Below are positions 5,599 through 7,121 of a DNA stretch of 7,121 bases, piece by piece. A program made the position numbers and the translations under genes. Below the pieces are notes generated by a model, which was given only the letters and a program-made list of their open reading frames with translations, was not told where the DNA came from and did not search any database. The DNA is from an uncultured bacterium (GTDB lineage Bacteria > Krumholzibacteriota > Krumholzibacteriia > LZORAL124-64-63), in contig CAINDZ010000711.1 of NCBI GenBank assembly GCA_903847545.1, positions 1-7,121 on the forward strand. The letters are read 5' to 3'. The stretch's first letter is position 1. The number at the start of each line of letters is the position of its first letter.

Positions 5599-6664
5599 CC
5601 CCGCCTTCGCCGCCCGCGTGCTCGTGCACGAACCGGTGGCACCGCCCGCACAACGTGACCAGGTTGTCCTGCCGGTTGCTTCCGCCCTGGGCGCGCGGCA
5701 CCACATGGTGCACCTCGAGAAACCGCGCCTCGCCACATCCCGGCGCCGTGCAGCGGTACCGATCGCGCGCCAGCACCGCCGCCCGCACCCGCGGCGCGAT
5801 GGTCGCCCGGTTCGCCTGCCCCGCCCGCCGCACCTGCGCGTCGCAACACGCCGCCGCGACTTGCGCCGGCGCAAGCGGCTGCTCGCCCCGCCGCGTCACG
5901 GCCGCCGCGGCGCCGCAGTCCGGACACTGCTGGATGATGACCTGCGCCCGCGGGGGATGGGCGGCGGCGTGCGCGTGAGCGTGCGCGTTGCCGCCATCGA
6001 CCAGCGCCGCGAGCCCCGCCAGCAGCACCTCGATCCGGCCGGCGCCCGCCGGCACGAGCCCCCGCTTGTGCGCCTGCTCGAGCAGCGCCTCGAGCCGGGC
6101 CAGCTGCAGCCCGTCGGCCCGCAGGGTGATGGTGACGGGCGGCTGGTGCGCGGGATCTTCAAGTGCGGTCTCGGGCGCCGGCATCATCGACAACTGGACG
6201 CCCACCGCGGCGCCCGACTTGCGCCGGCGCAAGTGGCCGGCCCGCGCCGCCTGCCGGGCCTGCCGCACGGCCTGCTCGAGCTCGCGCCGCCCGGTCGTCG
6301 CCGCCTTCGCCACCCAGTCATGCTGGGTCGCCGGCGTCGCGACGCGCGCCACCTGCTGGGCCTTGGTCCAGCCCAGCTGCCCGGTCGTGACCGCCTCCTT
6401 CAGGACGGGCAGCCGCTCGAGGTCATCGGCCAGCCGCTTGAACTGCCAGGCCCGGTTCTCGGTGAACCCCAGCGCCCCGGTCGCATAGAGATGTAGTGAG
6501 GCGTAGCCGAGATCCCGGTACAGCTCGCGCCGCCGAACCTCGGCGAACCACAGGACGGCACACTCGCGGGCGCGGTCGCTCACGTCGAGGGCCTGGCGCA
6601 GGGCGGCATCGACCTCGGCGGCGGGGCGGCCGGGGGTGAAGGCGGGCAGGGTCATGGATGTCAT
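5537..6664 (-). CDS. HNH endonuclease with N-terminal helical domain (DUF222-like architecture)
   Basis: The 375-aa protein has an N-terminal all-helical region (about 14-145: ECAVLWFAEVRRRELYRDLGYASLHLYATGALGF..., LGWTKAQQVARVATP). A basic stretch LRRRK (145-149) and a variable middle follow, then the His/Ala run AHAHAHAAAH (227-236) and CPDC (C247, C250) with C273/C274 as possible extra zinc ligands. The C-terminal HNH domain has C305-x4-C310, H319-H320, N334, C339-x2-C342 and H347, which supply the structural zinc site and the catalytic His-His-Asn metal site. The nuclease motif is therefore intact. ATG 6664 is chosen because GAGG lies 5 nt upstream. The open frame upstream to 6892 runs through the AT-rich promoter and is not coding. 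The C-terminal tail of about 20 codons overlaps the DinB gene. The biological target of this family is unknown to me. Confidence 0.93.
   Translation of the reverse strand: MTSMTLPAFTPGRPAAEVDAALRQALDVSDRARECAVLWFAEVRRRELYRDLGYASLHLYATGALGFTENRAWQFKRLADDLERLPVLKEAVTTGQLGWTKAQQVARVATPATQHDWVAKAATTGRRELEQAVRQARQAARAGHLRRRKSGAAVGVQLSMMPAPETALEDPAHQPPVTITLRADGLQLARLEALLEQAHKRGLVPAGAGRIEVLLAGLAALVDGGNAHAHAHAAAHPPRAQVIIQQCPDCGAAAAVTRRGEQPLAPAQVAAACCDAQVRRAGQANRATIAPRVRAAVLARDRYRCTAPGCGEARFLEVHHVVPRAQGGSNRQDNLVTLCGRCHRFVHEHAGGEGGVRRRGNPGRRSACPTGGTSP
5857..5875. repeat. 19-bp repeat, copy 1, with 16-bp perfect palindrome
   Basis: The sequence CGACTTGCGCCGGCGCAAG lies at 5857-5875; its last 16 bases (5860-5875) are a perfect palindrome. 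It is inside the HNH gene, where the complementary strand encodes LAPAQV. The identical 19 bases recur at 6215-6233 in a different reading frame. Confidence 0.8.
5967..5990. repeat. 12-bp tandem duplication encoding a His-Ala run
   Basis: GCGTGCGCGTGA (5967-5978) is followed by GCGTGCGCGTTG (5979-5990), which differs only at the end. On the minus strand this encodes the alternating His/Ala stretch of the HNH protein. The run could be a flexible linker or a weak metal-binding patch. Confidence 0.55.
6215..6233. repeat. 19-bp repeat, copy 2, with 16-bp perfect palindrome
   Basis: The 19 bases are identical to 5857-5875, in the same orientation and 358 bp away. The palindrome extends to 18 bp here (6217-6234). 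The minus strand encodes LRRRKS in this copy, a different frame from copy 1, so protein-level conservation does not explain the repeat. Confidence 0.8.
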
Positions 6665-6712
6665 GATGGCCTCGGTTTCCGGGAGGAAGTTGAGGTCGTT
6701 CTCGATGGCGAA

Positions 6713-6741
6713 ATAATAGCGAAAATAATCGCTAACCGCAA
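6713..6741 (-). promoter_or_regulatory. Candidate promoter of the HNH endonuclease gene
   Basis: Read on the minus strand, TTGCGG (6741-6736) and TATTAT (6718-6713; 5 of 6 to the -10 consensus) are separated by exactly 17 nt. Predicted transcription would begin near 6706, leaving a leader of about 40 nt with GAGG before the ATG at 6664. The A/T-rich composition is abrupt against the coding DNA, which supports a promoter. Confidence 0.55.
6717..6734. promoter_or_regulatory. Inverted repeat between -35 and -10 boxes (possible operator)
   Basis: TAGCGA (6717-6722) and TCGCTA (6729-6734) form a perfect 6-bp inverted repeat around a 6-nt A/T spacer. It fills the spacer of the HNH promoter and just overlaps its -10 box, where a bound dimeric repressor would block RNA polymerase. 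A related partial direct copy, GCGAAATAATA then GCGAAAATAATC, overlaps it. No regulator gene is visible in the window. Confidence 0.4.
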
Positions 6742-6749
6742 GGGGGGAA

Positions 6750-6920
6750 ATGAAGAATTTTGTTGCACACGGTATACAGGCGGCTGGCTGGGGGCGTGCC
6801 CAGGGGAAAGGTGAAGTGGTCTCCGCGCGGCGGGCGGCGGCGGGCGGCGCGTTGATTGGCGCCGGCGCGCCATTAGATTTTACAAAGTCCACAAACTCCG
6901 ACGGGCCTCAGCGGTTCTAA
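6750..6920 (+). CDS. Possible small ORF divergent from the HNH gene
   Basis: ATG 6750 to TAA 6918-6920 encodes 56 residues (MKNFVAHGIQAAGWGRAQGK...). A G-rich ribosome-binding-like stretch AGGGGGGA (6741-6748) lies immediately upstream, though closer than ideal. A weak promoter, TTGAGG (6690-6695), 16 nt, AATAAT (6712-6717), could drive it. The product has a basic, Ala/Gly-rich middle and a polar tail, with no recognised domain or clear membrane segment. It would be expressed divergently from the HNH gene across the same inverted repeat. It may be a chance ORF: length and composition give no independent support. Confidence 0.22.
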   Translation: MKNFVAHGIQAAGWGRAQGKGEVVSARRAAAGGALIGAGAPLDFTKSTNSDGPQRF

Positions 6921-7116
6921 GTAGAGTTTGGCTGGAGTATTGGGGCTGAACCCGGCACTGGGTGCGTATTCAGGGGCACTTTAAAATGTAGAAATCGCCT
7001 GCAAGCGCCTATCGTTCGCATGTTTGATATTTTATAAGGTGAACGGGCCCGCCGGCAGCCACACAGTCGCCAAACTCAACTAATTTCAAGCTGTACTATT
7101 CAAAGTCCACGAACGG
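6882..7116. repeat. Degenerate 17-bp repeats in a low-GC intergenic tail
   Basis: Three same-orientation copies lie at 6882-6898 (ACAAAGTCCACAAACTC), 7061-7077 (14 of 17 identical to the first) and 7100-7116 (13 of 17). An opposite-orientation partial copy, GAGTTTGGC, is at 6924-6932 and pairs perfectly with GCCAAACTC at 7069-7077. The copies are irregularly spaced and the window ends just after the last, so the set may continue outside. Confidence 0.45.
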
Positions 7117-7121
7117 GTCAG
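6921..7121. other. Low-GC intergenic tail without a convincing gene
   Basis: G+C drops to about 51% over 6881-7121 by hand count, against roughly 70% in the genes. No ORF with a ribosome binding site, tRNA or rRNA is visible. A weak imperfect stem pairs CTGAA (6946-6950) with TTCAG (6969-6973) and CCC with GGG inside. A 34-codon minus-strand ORF (7021-6917) has no ribosome binding site. The stretch could be an intergenic spacer, a relic of a mobile element or the flank of a gene beyond the window. Confidence 0.5.

Noticed and set aside
6665..6892. N-terminal extension of the HNH protein to 6892
   Set aside because: It crosses the A/T-rich promoter and inverted repeat, and homologous proteins as I recall them begin near the helical domain. 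GAGG precedes ATG 6664.
6917..7021. 34-codon minus-strand ORF
   Set aside because: There is no ribosome binding site or recognisable motif; it fits chance in lower-GC DNA.
6924..7077. Integron attC-like site formed by GAGTTTGGC and GCCAAACTC
   Set aside because: The arms resemble core sites, but the fourth base breaks both GTTRRRY and RYYYAAC consensuses. No integrase or cassette gene is visible.
7096..7119. Minus-strand 3' end of a gene entering from beyond the window (reading DPFVDFE then TAG)
   Set aside because: Only seven codons are visible, which is too little to distinguish from chance.
1..7121. CRISPR array, tRNA, rRNA, transposase or intrinsic terminators
   Set aside because: No regular direct-repeat and spacer pattern, cloverleaf, rRNA segment, transposase motif or hairpin followed by a T-tract was seen on either strand.

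Overview
The window is about 7.1 kb of very GC-rich bacterial DNA. The coding part is roughly 70% G+C by eye, with many GTG starts and strong G/C third positions. Signal peptides with AxA cleavage sites and two predicted outer-membrane barrel proteins point to a Gram-negative (diderm) organism. The style of these proteins (a short beta-strand domain, a glycine zipper, then a barrel) and the membrane protein ending in a CxxC...CxxC domain fit uncultured lineages such as Eisenbacteria/Krumholzibacteriota, Gemmatimonadota or former Deltaproteobacteria. That placement is inference; no phylogenetic marker is present.

Layout. (1) 1-1421, plus strand: a candidate sigma70-type promoter and a complete dicarboxylate/amino-acid:cation symporter. 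(2) 1429-3701, minus strand: two secreted, distantly paralogous envelope proteins in one operon. The downstream start overlaps the upstream stop (ATGA), and the downstream gene has a 15-nt in-frame tandem repeat in its signal-peptide region. A candidate promoter lies at 3732-3760. (3) 3819-5598, plus strand: a small four-helix membrane protein with a C-terminal four-cysteine domain, then, 62 nt later, a class I SAM-dependent methyltransferase whose stop overlaps the start of a DinB-family protein. (4) 5537-6664, minus strand: an HNH endonuclease whose 3' end overlaps the DinB gene antisense by 62 bp. It carries two out-of-frame copies of a 19-bp sequence containing a perfect 16-bp palindrome. 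(5) 6665-7121: a non-coding or weakly coding stretch. It holds the HNH promoter with an inverted repeat between its -35 and -10 boxes, a possible divergent 56-codon ORF, and a tail of about 51% G+C with degenerate short repeats and no convincing gene.

The genes do not form one obvious pathway. The symporter would import acidic amino acids or dicarboxylates. The minus-strand pair would sit in the envelope. The methyltransferase/DinB pair looks like small-molecule or thiol chemistry of unknown substrate. The HNH gene belongs to a nuclease family often seen in many copies per genome. No CRISPR array, rRNA, tRNA, recognisable transposase or defence island was found. The less ordinary signals are the paralogous envelope operon with its repeat-bearing signal peptide, the palindrome pair in the HNH gene, and the regulated-looking intergenic region upstream of it.
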